Assembly (NCBI GenBank): GCA_963555705.1
Contig: OY743184.1
Span: 31,258,614-31,322,613 of the forward strand
Direction of reading: 5' to 3'
Source: Ligustrum vulgare
Lineage: Eukaryota; Streptophyta; Magnoliopsida; Lamiales; Oleaceae
DNA: 64,000 nt
In this document: in pieces, positions 32,479 to 44,330 of the stretch
Position numbering within the stretch: the stretch's first letter is position 1
How the letters are laid out: every line of letters starts with the position of its first letter
Notes under the pieces: model-generated
What the model saw: only the letters and a program-made list of their open reading frames with translations
Databases searched by the model: none
Told to the model about the DNA's origin: nothing
Position numbers and translations under genes: made by a program

Positions 32479-33865
32479 ACTTGAGCAAACCAAGGAAGTT
32501 ATTGATGAGGAGATAAGTGAGGTATTCTCGGATGAGCAACTTTTTCAAATCATGGATCTTCTACAAGCTTCTAGTGTGCCATGGTATGCAGACCATGTTA
32601 ATTTCTTTGCAAGTGGCATCACTCCCCTGGACTGCTCTTACCAACAAAGGAAAAAATTCTTTGCGGATATCAAGCACTATTCTTGGGATGACCCATTGTT
32701 GTTCAAAAGGGGTCCTGATCAAATCATGCGAAGATGTGTGCCCGAGGAGGAGATGGAGAATATTCTTGAGCAATTTCACTCTTCACCTTATGGTGGTCAT
32801 TTTGGTGCAGTGAAAACCGCATCAAAGGTTCTTCAGTCAAGATTTTATTGGTGCACCTTGTTCAAGGATGCTCACACACTTGCGTCCAAATTTGATCGAT
32901 GCCAACGCTTAGGTAATATCTCTAATCAAAATGAAATGCCTTTGAATTCTATTTTAGAAGTGGAAATATTCGATGTTTGGGGTATTGATTTCATGGGACC
33001 TTTCCCATCTTCTTTTTCAAATCAATACATTTTGGTTGCGGTGGACTATGTGTCAAAGTGGGTAGAAGCAGTAGCACTTCCCACCAATGATGCTTGAGTG
33101 GGGGTGAACTTGTTAAAGAAAAATATTTTTACTCGTTATGGCACCCCTCGAGCTATCATTAGTGATGGAGGAAAACACTTTTGTAACCGCCTCTACGACT
33201 CACTTTTGACCAAGTATGGAGTCAAACATTGAATATCCACCCCTTATCATCCACAAACAAGTGGGCGGGTAGAGATTTCCAATAGAGAATTGAAGAAAAT
33301 TCTTGAAGTAATGGTGAATGCCTCAAGGAAAGATTGGTCCAAGATATTGAATGATGCATTATGGGCATACCGCACCGCCTTCAAAACCCCCATTGGTATG
33401 TCTCCCTTTCGCCTCTTATTTGGAAAAGCATGTCATCTTCCGGTTGAGCTCGAGCACCGAAGATATTGGGCAACAAAAGTCTTGAATTTTGATATGAAGT
33501 TGGCCGGTGAGAAAAAACTATTCCAACTCAATGAGCTTGATGAATTTCTCCTTGAGTCATATAAGAATGCTCGGATTTACAAAGAAAAGACAAAGAAGTG
33601 GCATGACAAGAACATTGTGAAGCGAGACTTCCATGTTGCGCAACAAGTACTTCTTTACAACTCTAGACTGCGATTGTTACCTGGTAAACTCCGCTCCAGA
33701 TGGTCGGGACCTTTCACTGTTGCTCAAATCTTCCCACATGGAGCGGTCGAACTTTATCATGAGAACAAAGGGAACTTTAAAGTCAATGGGCAACGCTTGA
33801 AGTCATACTTGAGTGGTGATTATGAAAAGGAGAAGTCACCTATCCCTCTTACAGATACGGAGTGA
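32479..33865 (+). pseudogene. Integrase of element A
   Basis: DDE integrase in two frames, 32432-33097 and 33290-33865, in phase but separated by two stops (after PTNDA and before ISTPYHPQT). The zinc-binding region reads [19 protein letters not shown] and ends SKFDRCQR, where the usual first cysteine (CDRC) is phenylalanine. The catalytic residues are the Asp in [10 protein letters not shown], the Asp in IISDGGKHF and the Glu in [11 protein letters not shown]. The C-terminus ([33 protein letters not shown]) is intact. An active copy would insert cDNA into chromosomes. Confidence 0.92.
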
Positions 33866-35682
33866 TTGTGTCCTAAAGTCGAGCTTACGACTCTAACCAA
33901 GGGCTTTTTGGGAGGCAACCCAAATTTCTACTTTTTTCCTTACTTGTTGATATTTACTTGTTTCATTTTTATTATTTCTAATTTGGTTAATCATCAACTT
34001 TTGTAGGTTCAATATTTTTGAAATCCTAAGCGACCTTGTCATCAACAAGTTTGGGGGAGATTTGCTTACCAAGAGAATCAAAAGCTTAGGTCAATGTTGA
34101 ACATCATTCATGCATCAATCCGGGGAAGTTCCATCACCATTCCTTTCTTTATATTATGTTCTTGTCAACATTGAGGATAATGTTTAATTTAAGTTTGGGG
34201 GTGTTGGGATCATGTTGCTATGTGAACATTATAGATTGCCTTGCCAGCTCTTGGTGTTTTGATGTTTGAAATTGCTTATTTTGTTTGGATTATTGACATG
34301 ATAGATAGCCTTGCCGGCTTAAGAGATTTTGATGTCTGAAATTGTTGTTAATTCATGAGTTATGACCAAATTTGCTACTTGTGCTACTTTCTATTAAATG
34401 CTTATCCACGTAAGATCCTTTGTACATTGAGTACAATAGTCGTGTTTGATTGTTGGTGAGTTTAGGAATTGCTGAAGGGTGAAGAGGTTAAAGGAGTAGA
34501 AGAACTAGATTATGAGCTTGCAATTTAATTTTTATCAACCTATCCAATGTTTCCTTATGCTCTAGATCTCTCGACCCTAATGTAAGACAAGTTTGGGGGT
34601 GGTCGACTCGACAAAGGAAACGGTCTAGACGTGTGGTGATTCATGCATGTGGAAGTAAATTTTTGTGTGGAGTGTCTTTCGCCATGTATAAGCTAAGTAA
34701 TGACCGTATGCTAGAGTTCTAAGCCCATTTTAATTTTTGCATTGCATTGCCCTATCTCGAAGCCTTTTTGACTCGAGTAATTAAGCCAGTAAGAGTATCT
34801 TGAAACTTGGTGTCTTAAGTTTGAAACTTGGGAGTCGCCGGCCTAAAGCTCATTACATGGGTTAATTAGAAAACTTAATGAGTAGGGTACTCACATACAC
34901 ACTTGCAAAAAAAAAAAAAAAAAAGCACATCATCATCGCATTTGCTTAATAAGTCTACCCCACTTCGTAGCTTTTTTACTCGAGTTATTAAGTCCGTAGG
35001 GGTATTTTTGAAACCTGGTACCCTTTGATCTTAAAACAATCTGGGAGCTTCCAACCTAAAGCACGCTTCATGGGTCAATTAGAAAGCTTAAGGGAGTGGG
35101 GAAGGCACGAGCAATCATCATTTTAGTTTTTAGAAATCATGAATTTGTACTTGCATAAGAGCTTTTAGATTAATAGTGGGTTTGAATTGCTTAGTATAAA
35201 CTTGAATGTCGAAGCACTCATTTAGTGGAGAGTCACCGCATTTCCAGGTTGTCGAGATTTTCGGTAAAATACACCCATGCTAGAGTGAAAAAAGAAAGAG
35301 TGATTTGAGAGTACCCTCTAAAATTGCACCCCGGGAGTGGAAAGAAAAATATTTATTGGGGGATGAATTTCACGAGTGGGAAAGGAAAGAATTGACCACT
35401 AACAGTGGGTTAGTGTTGACTTGATACCTCTTTACTCATCAACATTCTAAAATCTTATTGACGATTGAAAGTGTCTATGCACACACACCGATTGAACATC
35501 GGATAAGCCAAACTCATTTTTGTAACATTATTTGGGAACATAATTGTAAATTAATTATGCAATTTCACACTCATGGAAAATTGTAAGTTATCTAGCATTT
35601 GTTGATCATATTGTCATTATTTTTGTAGATGCATATAAATATTCTTGCTCGGGATGAACAAGAGTTCAAGTTTTGGGGTATT
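33866..35682 (+). other. 3' non-coding region and PPT of element A
   Basis: No env-like or other ORF is supported. It begins with a conserved GGGAGGCAACCCAA block after pol. A roughly 170-bp module beginning near the CGAAGCCTTTTTGACTCGAG-type sequence (34757-34918) is repeated in diverged form at 34945-35110. The end carries the polypurine-like CAAGTTTTGGGGTATT just before the 3' LTR. Confidence 0.8.
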
Positions 35683-37332
35683 TGTTGAGTGCATTTTACA
35701 TGCATATTTCATAGATTATGGTAGTACTTTTTGAGTAATTTGGACAAATACCTACTTAATTATGCATATTTTTTTATTAAATATGTTTAAAAATCAACTT
35801 CACTGAGAAAACACAAGAAGCAAAAGAATGCTAAATTGAAGAAATTGAGGAGAAAAGAGCCAAATCTTGCAAGGATTAGAAGTTTGGGGACCGATCTATC
35901 ACTTCCGGAAAGCTATGGACTTCTCATGCAATTGATCCAGGGACTAATTTGATAGTTCTCAAAAGATGAAGGACCTCAAATGCAATTTTAGAAGGGCTTT
36001 TTGAAAGAAATCAGAATATTTGAGGACCAAGCTGATCGACATTGAAAGTTGGAGGACCCCAATTGTAATTTATTGAAGGACTGAGCTGCAAAACCACGTT
36101 CAGGTGAACCACGCGATCGCGTGGCTCGAACTAGGTCGCGCTAGCGACTCATGCAAAAAATCCAACCCGAGATTCATCATGTCAACCATGCGATCGCGAG
36201 GCCTTTTGGCGCGCGATCGCTCGGTCAAAAATTTGAAAGATATTCTGGGCTGACCCAATGCGACCCGATTCGGCCCAAACGCTGTGAACGCGGATCTCCG
36301 AGAAAATGGTCATTTTTAGGACATTTTTGCTAAGGTTTGCTGATTCCTCTTCTTCCTTTTTCATCCAAAAACCTTGTTCTTTCATTGTTCTTCATTTTTC
36401 TTCTCTTTTATCTTGTAATTTCTCTTTTAATTAGTTAGTTTGGTTGATGAATGTTGATTGAGGGAAGAAAACCATTGTGAAAGAATATTGATATTTTGAA
36501 GCAAAAATCATTGGTGAAGAGAAGTGTTTATTGCTAAATCTTTATATTTCTCTATTTACTTTACTTCATAGTTGAAATGATGCATTTAATTCTTGAATTT
36601 TATTGTTATTTCACCATGGACTAAGTTATTTAGTGTTGAGATGATTGATGAATCTTGACCTAGCATAGTTGATTTTAATGCTTGTATTAAAAATTTTAAG
36701 CTATTTATTATCTTGTGTATTTATTGTTGTATTTATTGACTTGCATTTTTGTGGCCAAATTTATGCTTGAATTTCATGGGATGTGTAATTATTGAGAAAT
36801 TATTTTGTATTCTAGATCAATAAAATATTTGCTCTAGGATTTTGTTTAGAATAGAGATATACCTAAAACCCTAGATGATCCATTGAGTTATTTTCACAAA
36901 GGTTTAATGCAATTGGTGTTTTTTTAATCGACATAAAGATATAGTAGGTTAATTCCACTAATTAGGGTTGATTTCACTCGAGAGAGGTAATTGACTAAGC
37001 TTGGAAAATCGAGTCTAACATGATTAGTAAATTGCATTTCTATTTGCTTGTTGAGAATTCAATTAGGTAATGGTCAATTGTAATCAATTATCCCAACACT
37101 CCTTTATCATCATATTATCACCATTTTCTACTTATTTATTTACTATTGTGAATTTGACTTAAATATTAAAACATTTCCAAAACTAAAACTTTATTGTGTG
37201 TTTCTTATTTAAATTGATTAAACTAGAGTGTAATTGGAATAGACAATCCTTGTGGGATCGATAAACTAGACTAATTTAGTCCACTATCACTTGTATGCAA
37301 TACGTGCACTTGCGGTGTGTTTCTAGTGAACA
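35683..37332 (+). repeat. 3' LTR of element A
   Basis: 1650 bp, the partner of 25230-26892 with many scattered differences. ORFs inside it (36151-36385) are not genes. Confidence 0.95.
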
Positions 37333-37840
37333 CCATCCAATGGTTCCAAGTAGTCCACGTGTCAATAATCCATCATTCATATGTTTTGACCGTAAAGCAT
37401 GTTCACGGATGTTCACTAAAAGTGTGTACCGCAAGCACGCGGTTCACGTTCAAGTAATAAAGTGGACTTTTTTAGTTAGGTTTGTCGATCCCACGAGAAA
37501 TGTTTACTTTAGATTACACAACTTTAATTAAGTTAATTCTGAGAACAAAAAGAAACACACAATTAAAAGTTGGTTTTTGGAAATAAGTAAAAATCTAAAA
37601 AATAAGGAAATATAAAATACTTGGAAATCTTGGAGGAAAACGTAGTTGGGATTCATGGTTTCATTAACCGTCGCCTAATTAATTTCTCAACACATACAAA
37701 TTAATAAATTACACATTTACAATGTTAGACCCGATTTTTCAAATTTAGCTAATTACCTCTCTAGAGTGAAATTAACCCTAATCAATTGGTTTAATCTACT
37801 ATAACTCTATGTCGATTAAAACAAGATCAATTGCATTAAC

Positions 37841-39492
37841 TGATAAGTGTGTTTCACACACTTATTTTGCTTTTAAATCGACAATTTAATTGACAAATTG
37901 AGCGAATTTTTACTTATAAATTGTGTTTATCTTGTACAATTAGGTTCAACCTCAATTGGAAAGAAAATGGACAAGATTGGACTGCAATTGAGCTAAAAGA
38001 GGAACAAATTTGATATCCAACGACCTAATTGAAAGAAATCAAAAGTTTGGGGACTCAACTGTAATATCTCATAAAGTTGGAGGACTAAAGATGCAAATAT
38101 TTCAGGGGCATATTTGTAATAAAAGTCAAAATTCGAGGACTAAATTGGAGAATTCCAGAAGACGAGGGACTTCCTTGCAAATATTTTAAAAGAAAAAAAG
38201 AAAATTAAATGACAAAAAAATATATATATATATTATAATATATAAATATAGGCATGGGCAAAAGCCCATGCCATGAATAATGGGCGCTCATTATTTGTCA
38301 ACAGAAAGTTTATCTGTTGCCCACGCGATGGCGTGGGCAATTTTCAACTCAATTCCAGTTTAAATTTTTTATTATTATTATTTTACTTTAAGGGCATGTT
38401 TAGCTCGAATTGTATGCGTTTTTGGAACTTTTTTAGATCTAATTTTTGGGAGTATTTATACTCCCATTTCTAACACCCAAATCCCAATTTTCACTCTCAA
38501 ACCCTAGCCTCTTTCTCCCCTTTTCTTCTTCTTTCTTTTCTTTTCTTTTATTTGTTTTTGCTTTATTTTTTAATTTTAGTTTGTAGTTTAGTTTTGTTTA
38601 CATGTTGCTAGTCCCCATTAAAGTTATGAAGTAAAAAGTGAGGTGAAAATTCAAAGCATTAGTGAAAGAATTTTGAGGCAAAAATCAAGGGAGATTATTT
38701 ATTTCATTATCTTGCATTTTCAATCTTTGATTTCTATATTTTGTGATGTATTTTTGTAAACCTCAACTTTTGTACAATATTTATACAATGGGCTAGTTGT
38801 TTTATGTTGAGATGATTGATGTAGTTTAACTTAGTTTAAATAATTTTAATGTTTGTTTATTAATTTTGAGCTTATTTCATGTGTGTTTGTTATTGAGATT
38901 ATTCCATATGTTTGATTGATCACCAAATATATGTTTTGTGAAGTGTATGATAATCAAGAGATATTGTGCATTTTAAACCAAATAACAAATGCTCTAGGTT
39001 CTTGTTAAGGATAGAGATATACCTTAAACCCTAGATGATTCATTGAGCTATTTTCACAAATAGTTAATGCAATTGATTGGACTTTAATCGACATAGAGAT
39101 ATAGTAGGTTAAACTAATTGATTATGGTTAATTTCACTTGAGAGATGTAATTAGCTAAGTTTGAAAAATCGGGTCTAACATTGTAAATGGTAATTTATTA
39201 ATTTGCATGTGTTGAGAAATCACTTAAGCAAGAGTTAAATGAAATCATGAATCCCAACTATTTTACTTTCATTTCCTTATTTTAATTTGGTTTAAAATTA
39301 GTCTTTAATTTAGAATTTTCCAAAACCAAATTTTAATTGTATATTTCTTTTTATTGTTAGAATTAAATTAATTAAAGTTGTATAATCTAAAGTAAACATT
39401 CCTCGTGGGATCGACAATCCGGACTCAAAAAGTCCACTTTATTACTTGTACGCGACCCATGCGCTTGTGGTACACACTATTTTGAGCGAACA
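37841..39492 (+). repeat. 5' LTR of element B
   Basis: 1652 bp, TGATAAGTGTG to TTTGAGCGAACA. It contains the GGGATCGACAATCCGG and AAAAAGTCCACTTTATTACT blocks near its end that are shared with elements A, C and D. Confidence 0.92.
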
Positions 39493-39498
39493 AGTTTT

Positions 39499-39516
39499 TG
39501 GCGTCGTTGTCATAGA
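39499..39516 (+). other. Primer-binding site of element B (degenerate)
   Basis: TGGCGTCGTTGTCATAGA follows the LTR and matches the Athila-type site TGGCGCCGTTGCCGGGGA with several substitutions. Confidence 0.75.
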
Positions 39517-39695
39517 ATGATTTTACTTTGATTATTATTTAAGTTAATTTTAATTTTAAAAATTTGTAATTATTTTTATTTTATGTTTTATTTTGTTGCC
39601 TTTGGTTAACCACCACTATTCTAATTTTTCTTATGTTTGGTTTTCTTTCTATGCATATTTGATTTTAACATTGGCAAAATAGGAAAGCAATTGCA

Positions 39696-40461
39696 ATGAA
39701 CAATCTCAACATGGGTGATGAATACATGTTTGAAGAATATTCAAGTTGTGGGATTTGTTACAAGATGCATTGTAATAGACAATATTTGTTTTCGGGCAAT
39801 AGTTTGATTATGTCGAAGCTTATTAAGTTTAGACAATATTTGAAATGTCGAAAAAAAGCAAGTGACACATTGGATGTAAGTTACATACTCTTGGGAGATT
39901 GTATACCGGATGATTGGGATGAGGACATCACTCTTGTGGGAGATGGTCCTCCACTATTGAATGAGAAGGTACTTACAAAGTATTACAATGAGCTTGCCAA
40001 TTTGGATGAAGATGATATGCTTATGGGGATGCCATGTATTGGGAAGAATTTTGAATGTGGGGTATAATCTACTCTTGGGAATTAATAGGAAAAACTTGCC
40101 GTTGCCCATGGATTCAAATTTTGGATCAGTCATTCAATCCGAGGAGACATCAACTAAAGAGGATGAGCTTGAAGAGAATGACATTTTAATCACAAAAGAA
40201 TCTCTTGGAGAAGTGGCAATTAATGAGGAAGAGATTAAATCACATTTTCTCTACTTCATTGATTGTCCAATAATTGAATTTGTGATTAAGCCACTTGAGG
40301 AGGTGCAAGTCTATTTAGTTGAGTTTAAATTGGATGGAATAGGCAAGTCCCATGACTTTGGAAGGGGAAAAATGCAAGTATTTCGAATCAATGAAGAGTG
40401 GGGCAAAGCCAAAAGAAGTAAAATGGGGAAGGTGTCAAAAGCTATATTTAAAGTGCCATGA
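39696..40461 (+). pseudogene. Unknown ORF of non-autonomous elements B and C (B copy)
   Basis: The ORF starts at MNNLNMGDEYMFEEYSS (39696), about 180 bp after the PBS, and ends KAIFKVP at 40461. The first 123 codons (39696-40067) and the rest (up to 40461) are in different frames. Compared with element C, B has lost one G in each of two short G runs near 40027 and 40060. Features are a Cys/His-containing start, the acidic blocks DEDITLVGDGPPLLNEK and NLDEDDMLMG, and a basic C-terminus. There is no zinc knuckle, DSG, RT or integrase motif. It occupies the place of gag-pol. Function unknown. Confidence 0.65.
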
Positions 40462-42514
40462 AGAATCTATGCAGAGAGTCGAGCTAATGACTTTAAAATA
40501 AGTGCTTAATGGGAGGCAACACATTCTCTATCCTTTACTTGTTTTATTTACATTTTTTTGCATTTTACTTACTTTCTTGCAAATAAGTTGGTTAGGCCCA
40601 AGTCTTTATCTTCCACATTTATTTTCCTCAAATTGGGTATTGTGAAATAGCTCCAATGCATTCTCATTTAATTCTAGCATACACTCATATCAAACTTTCA
40701 AAGTCAAAATTTGCTTAAAACTCATTTTTAAATCACTTGGTTCATATTGTCTTTTATCTTCAAGTGTGATTTAATATTGATGTGGATGGGCAAATTGTAT
40801 TGGATTTATGAGTTATAATTGAGATGTTGAATGTGATTTAAATTTTTGGATCATTCACCGCTTAATATCTACTCTTTTCTTGTGTTTTCATAGGATGCTC
40901 ACAAGGTGTTCGATAAAATGCCTCATTGGAGAAAATTGTGCTAAATCGATTAGGGGCTTCAACAAAAGTTTAGGGGTGGACTGTCAGGTGCTTACAATGA
41001 GATGTTCACATACCCAAGACTGCTTATGAGTGCCCCACCACTTCTTGGGATGTCTAGTAACTTCTTTCTTCTTACTTTGATTTTATTTTACACATTGAGG
41101 ACAATGTGCATTTCAAGTTTGGGGGTGATTTCCTATGATGTATTGACATGTTAGATTGCCTTGCCAGCCAGGATTACTTGAGTCTAAAATTGTTATTGAT
41201 TCATGATTTATGACCAATATGCTACTTGTGTCTATTTTTATAAAATGCTTATCCATGCAAGATCCTAATTATCTTGAGCACAATAGTCATGATTGATTGT
41301 TGGTGAAGTTTGGGAATTGTTGAAGGGCGAAGAGGTTAATGGAGTAGAAGAACTAGGTTGTGAGCTTATATTTTTAATTTTTATCAACCTATCAAATATT
41401 TCTCAATGCTCTAAATCTCTTGATCCTAATATAAGAAAAGTTTGGGGGTGGTCGACCAGGTGAAAGAGACGGTCTAGACGTGTGGTGATTCCAAATTTTC
41501 TGTGGAGTGTATTTCCCCAAGTATAAGCTAAGTAATGACCGTATGCTAGAGTTCTAAGCCCATTTTAATTTTCGCATTGCATTGCCCTATCTCGAAGCCT
41601 TTTTGACTCAAGTAATTAAGCCTGTAGGAGTATCTTGAAACTTTGTGCCTTATGTTTGAAACTTGAGAGTCACCGGCCTAAAGATCACTATATGGGTCAA
41701 TTAGAAAGCTTAATGACTAGGGTACACACACACACTTTGAAAAAAAAAAAAAAAAGAACTTCATCATTGCATTTGTTTAATAAGTCTACCTCACTTCGTA
41801 GCTTTTTTTACTCGAGTTATTAAGTCCGTAGGGGTATTTTGAGACCTGGTACCCTTTGATCTTAAAACAATTAGGGAGCTGCCGACCTAAAGCTCGTTAC
41901 ATGGGTCAATTAGAAAGCTTAAGGAAGTGGGGGAAGACACGAGCATTCATCACGTTAGTTTTTAGAAATCATGCATTTGTACTTGCATAAGGGCTTAGAT
42001 TAATAGTGGGTTTGAATTGCTTAGTATAAACTTGAATGTTGAAGCACTCATTTAGTGGAGAGTCAGTGTATTTCTAGATTGCCGAAATTTTTGGTAAAAC
42101 ACACCCAAACCAGAGTGGAAAAAGAAAAGAGTGATTTAAGAGTACCCTCTAGAATTGCATCCCGGGAGAGGAAAAAAAATATTTATTGGGGGATGAATGT
42201 CACGAGTGGGAAAGAAAAAGAATTGACCACTAATGGTGGGTAGTTTTGACTTGAAACCTATTTATTCACCAATATTCTCGAAATTTAATTGACAATTGAA
42301 TGTGACTATGCACACACACACCGATCAAACATCGGATTAGCAAAACTTCTTCTTGGTAGCATTATTTGGAATCATACTTTTGAATTGATTATACAATTTT
42401 ACACTCATGAGCAATTTGCAAGTTATCTAACATTGTTGATCTATATTCCATGTTATTTGATTGCACTAGTAGATAATTTTACTCGAGACGAGCAAAAGCT
42501 CAAGTTTGGGGGTT
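40462..42514 (+). other. 3' non-coding region and PPT of element B
   Basis: It begins with a GGGAGGCAACAC block like that after pol in element A. It carries the same diverged tandem module (about 41575-41745 and 41765-41945) and ends in a polypurine tract, AAGTTTGGGGGTT, before the right LTR. Short ORFs here (41635-41823, 42055-42243, 42289-42567) are not conserved genes. Confidence 0.75.
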
Positions 42515-42892
42515 TGATAAGTGTGTTTTACACACTTATTTTGCTTTTAAATCGACAATTTAATTGACAAATTGAGTGAATTTCTACTTATAAATTGTGT
42601 TTATCTTGTACAATTAGATACAACCTCAATTGGAAAGAAAATGGACAAGATTGGAGTGCAATTGAGCTAAAAGATGAACAAATTTGATGTCCAAGGACCT
42701 AATTGAAAGAAATCAAAATTTTGGGGACTCAATTGCAATATCTCAGAAAGTTGGAGGGCTAAAGATGCAAAATTTCACAGTCATATTTGTAATAAAAGTC
42801 AAAATTCGAGGACTAAATGGAAGAAGGCCAGAAGATGAGGGACTTCCTTGCAAATATTTTAAAAGAAAAAAAAATAAAACAAAAGACAAAAA
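42515..42892 (+). repeat. Truncated 3' LTR of element B
   Basis: The first 378 bp match the 5' LTR. At about 42893 the sequence switches to inverted LTR sequence belonging to element D, creating a local inverted repeat with 42515-42640. Confidence 0.85.
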
Positions 42893-43014
42893 GTTTATCT
42901 TGAAGTTGTACTTAATTGTACAAGATAAATACAATTTATAAGTAAAAATATGCTCAATTTTTCAATTAAAATATCAATTTAAGATCAAAATAATTGGGTA
43001 AAGCACACTTGTCA

Positions 43015-43974
43015 ACGAACACTTTTATTAAGCACTCCAGAACCAGCACCCATGAATTAGAAGATTGGACCATCGTAAAAACATTTGTTTATGTGGAAAT
43101 TACACCCACTCCTATTATTAAAGATTCAAATTCAAAAAAGAGATCAAACCTATATTACTTCAAAATTCAGGTTGTAATTAAGAAATAATTAATTAATAAA
43201 TTAGAATAGAAAATTAAATTAATCATTGAACCCTGTTTCAATCTTACACCACTCTACACCATCTCAAACCCTAAACATATTTTTCCCTAATATCTATGCT
43301 CAACACTCTCTCTCAAATAAATAGGGAACGCCTCCTCCCCCACGGACACACTACATGACGCCGGATTCCGCCACACTACGCGGCGTCGGACAATGCGGGC
43401 TGCTATAGCGGCGCCGTGCATCAAAACGCGATCATCGATGTGAGCGGCGCCGCTACCACGACGTTGTGCCTCACAACGCAGTTGTAGCGAGCATCGCTCA
43501 CGATGCCTTCGCTGACTCTGAGCTATGCTGCTGTTGCAACGGGTGGCGACTCTGCTGCGTGCGGGCTGCTGTTGTAGCGGTCAAGCCCTCTACCGTGCTA
43601 CTGCTACAATGGAGTAATCGAATTTGTATTTCTGGTTTCTCAAGATCTGATAAGCTTTCCTTTTTTGAAGATTCAATTGCTCCCGCTAGTAGCTGCCTCT
43701 AAGTTTTTCAGTTTTTCTGATTTCTGTTGTCGATGGTGGTGGTAGCAGGGCGACGGCGGTGGTGGGATGTGGTGGTTGAAGGTAGTGGCCGTGTGGTGGT
43801 GGCAGTGCGGTTCCCCCCCCCCCCTCTTTTGGTTGAGGTGTTGATCGTGAAGGTTGCGTAGTGATGGTGGCGGTTACGAAGACGGGGTTGAAACAGTGAT
43901 AGTTGGGGGGGGTGTCGGAGAAGGAGGCGACGATGGAGGCGACTTGGGCTGTGGATGCGTGAGATTTGTGTGAC
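43015..43974. other. GC-rich leader-like and GTGGTG-rich tract
   Basis: After a CT-rich stretch (43240-43350) comes a GC-rich block (43360-43600, with GGCGCCG motifs) and a GGTGGTGG-rich stretch (43730-43900) including a C13 run near 43813. Frames here do not resemble a known protein. The same order of tracts recurs at 56755-56870 plus 63025-63700, on either side of element C, so this may be an unnamed repeat family. Confidence 0.45.
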
Positions 43975-44330
43975 CTAAAAATTTGACATTTGTGTGACCT
44001 AATAATTTAGTAATGTGTGATCTTGAAATCGGTTCGGGAACTTGTGACCTAATAATTTAATACGTTGTGATTTGTGAAATAGAACAACGTGAGATTGACT
44101 AATTTGACATTTAAGTGACCTAATGATTTAGTAATTTGTGACCTCGAAATTAGTTGTGAAACTTGTGATCTAATAATTTAATACATTGTGACCTAGAAAA
44201 AAGTTCGAATTGACTAATTTGATATTTGTGTGACCTAGTAATTTATTAAATTGTGACCTTGAAATCACTTGTGAAACTTGTGACCTAAAAGATTTGTGTT
44301 TGTGACATGAAATTATGCAATGTTGTGACC
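43975..44330. repeat. TTGTGACC tandem array, about 118-bp unit, three copies
   Basis: The anchor AATTTGACATTTGTGTGACC recurs near 43980, 44101 and 44216. Within each unit TGTGACCTAATAATTTA recurs as a shorter sub-repeat. Confidence 0.8.

Larger units (their letters stand above)
25230..37332 (+). mobile_element. Athila-like Ty3/gypsy element A, 12.1 kb, near complete
   Basis: Both LTRs are present (25230-26892 and 35683-37332), with TGTTGA and GTGAACA/GCGAACA ends. The flanking duplication CCATC is perfect (25225-25229 and 37333-37337). A PBS, decayed gag, protease, RT, RNase H and integrase, a long 3' non-coding region and a PPT lie in canonical gypsy order. A related solo LTR is inserted in RT. 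Multiple stops and frameshifts make it non-functional. Confidence 0.95.
37841..42892 (+). mobile_element. Non-autonomous Athila-like element B
   Basis: The left LTR is 37841-39492. The right LTR starts at 42515 with the same TGATAAGTGTGTTT sequence but stops near 42892 after about 378 bp. The interior has a PBS, one unknown ORF and a 3' region homologous to element A, but no gag-pol. The left flank TTAAC lies within element D; the right TSD is lost with the truncated LTR. Confidence 0.85.
37410..43014 (-). mobile_element. Minus-strand solo LTR (element D) split by element B
   Basis: Two inverted LTR pieces flank element B. The piece 37410-37840 is the reverse complement of the 3' end of a B-type LTR (compare about 39062-39492). 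The piece about 42893-43014 is the reverse complement of the LTR start. The outer ends are TGTTCACTAAAAG and ACACTTGTCA, flanked by ACGGA (37405-37409) and ACGAA (43015-43019), a 5-bp duplication with one mismatch. About two thirds of D is missing, apparently lost with the right part of B. Confidence 0.72.
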
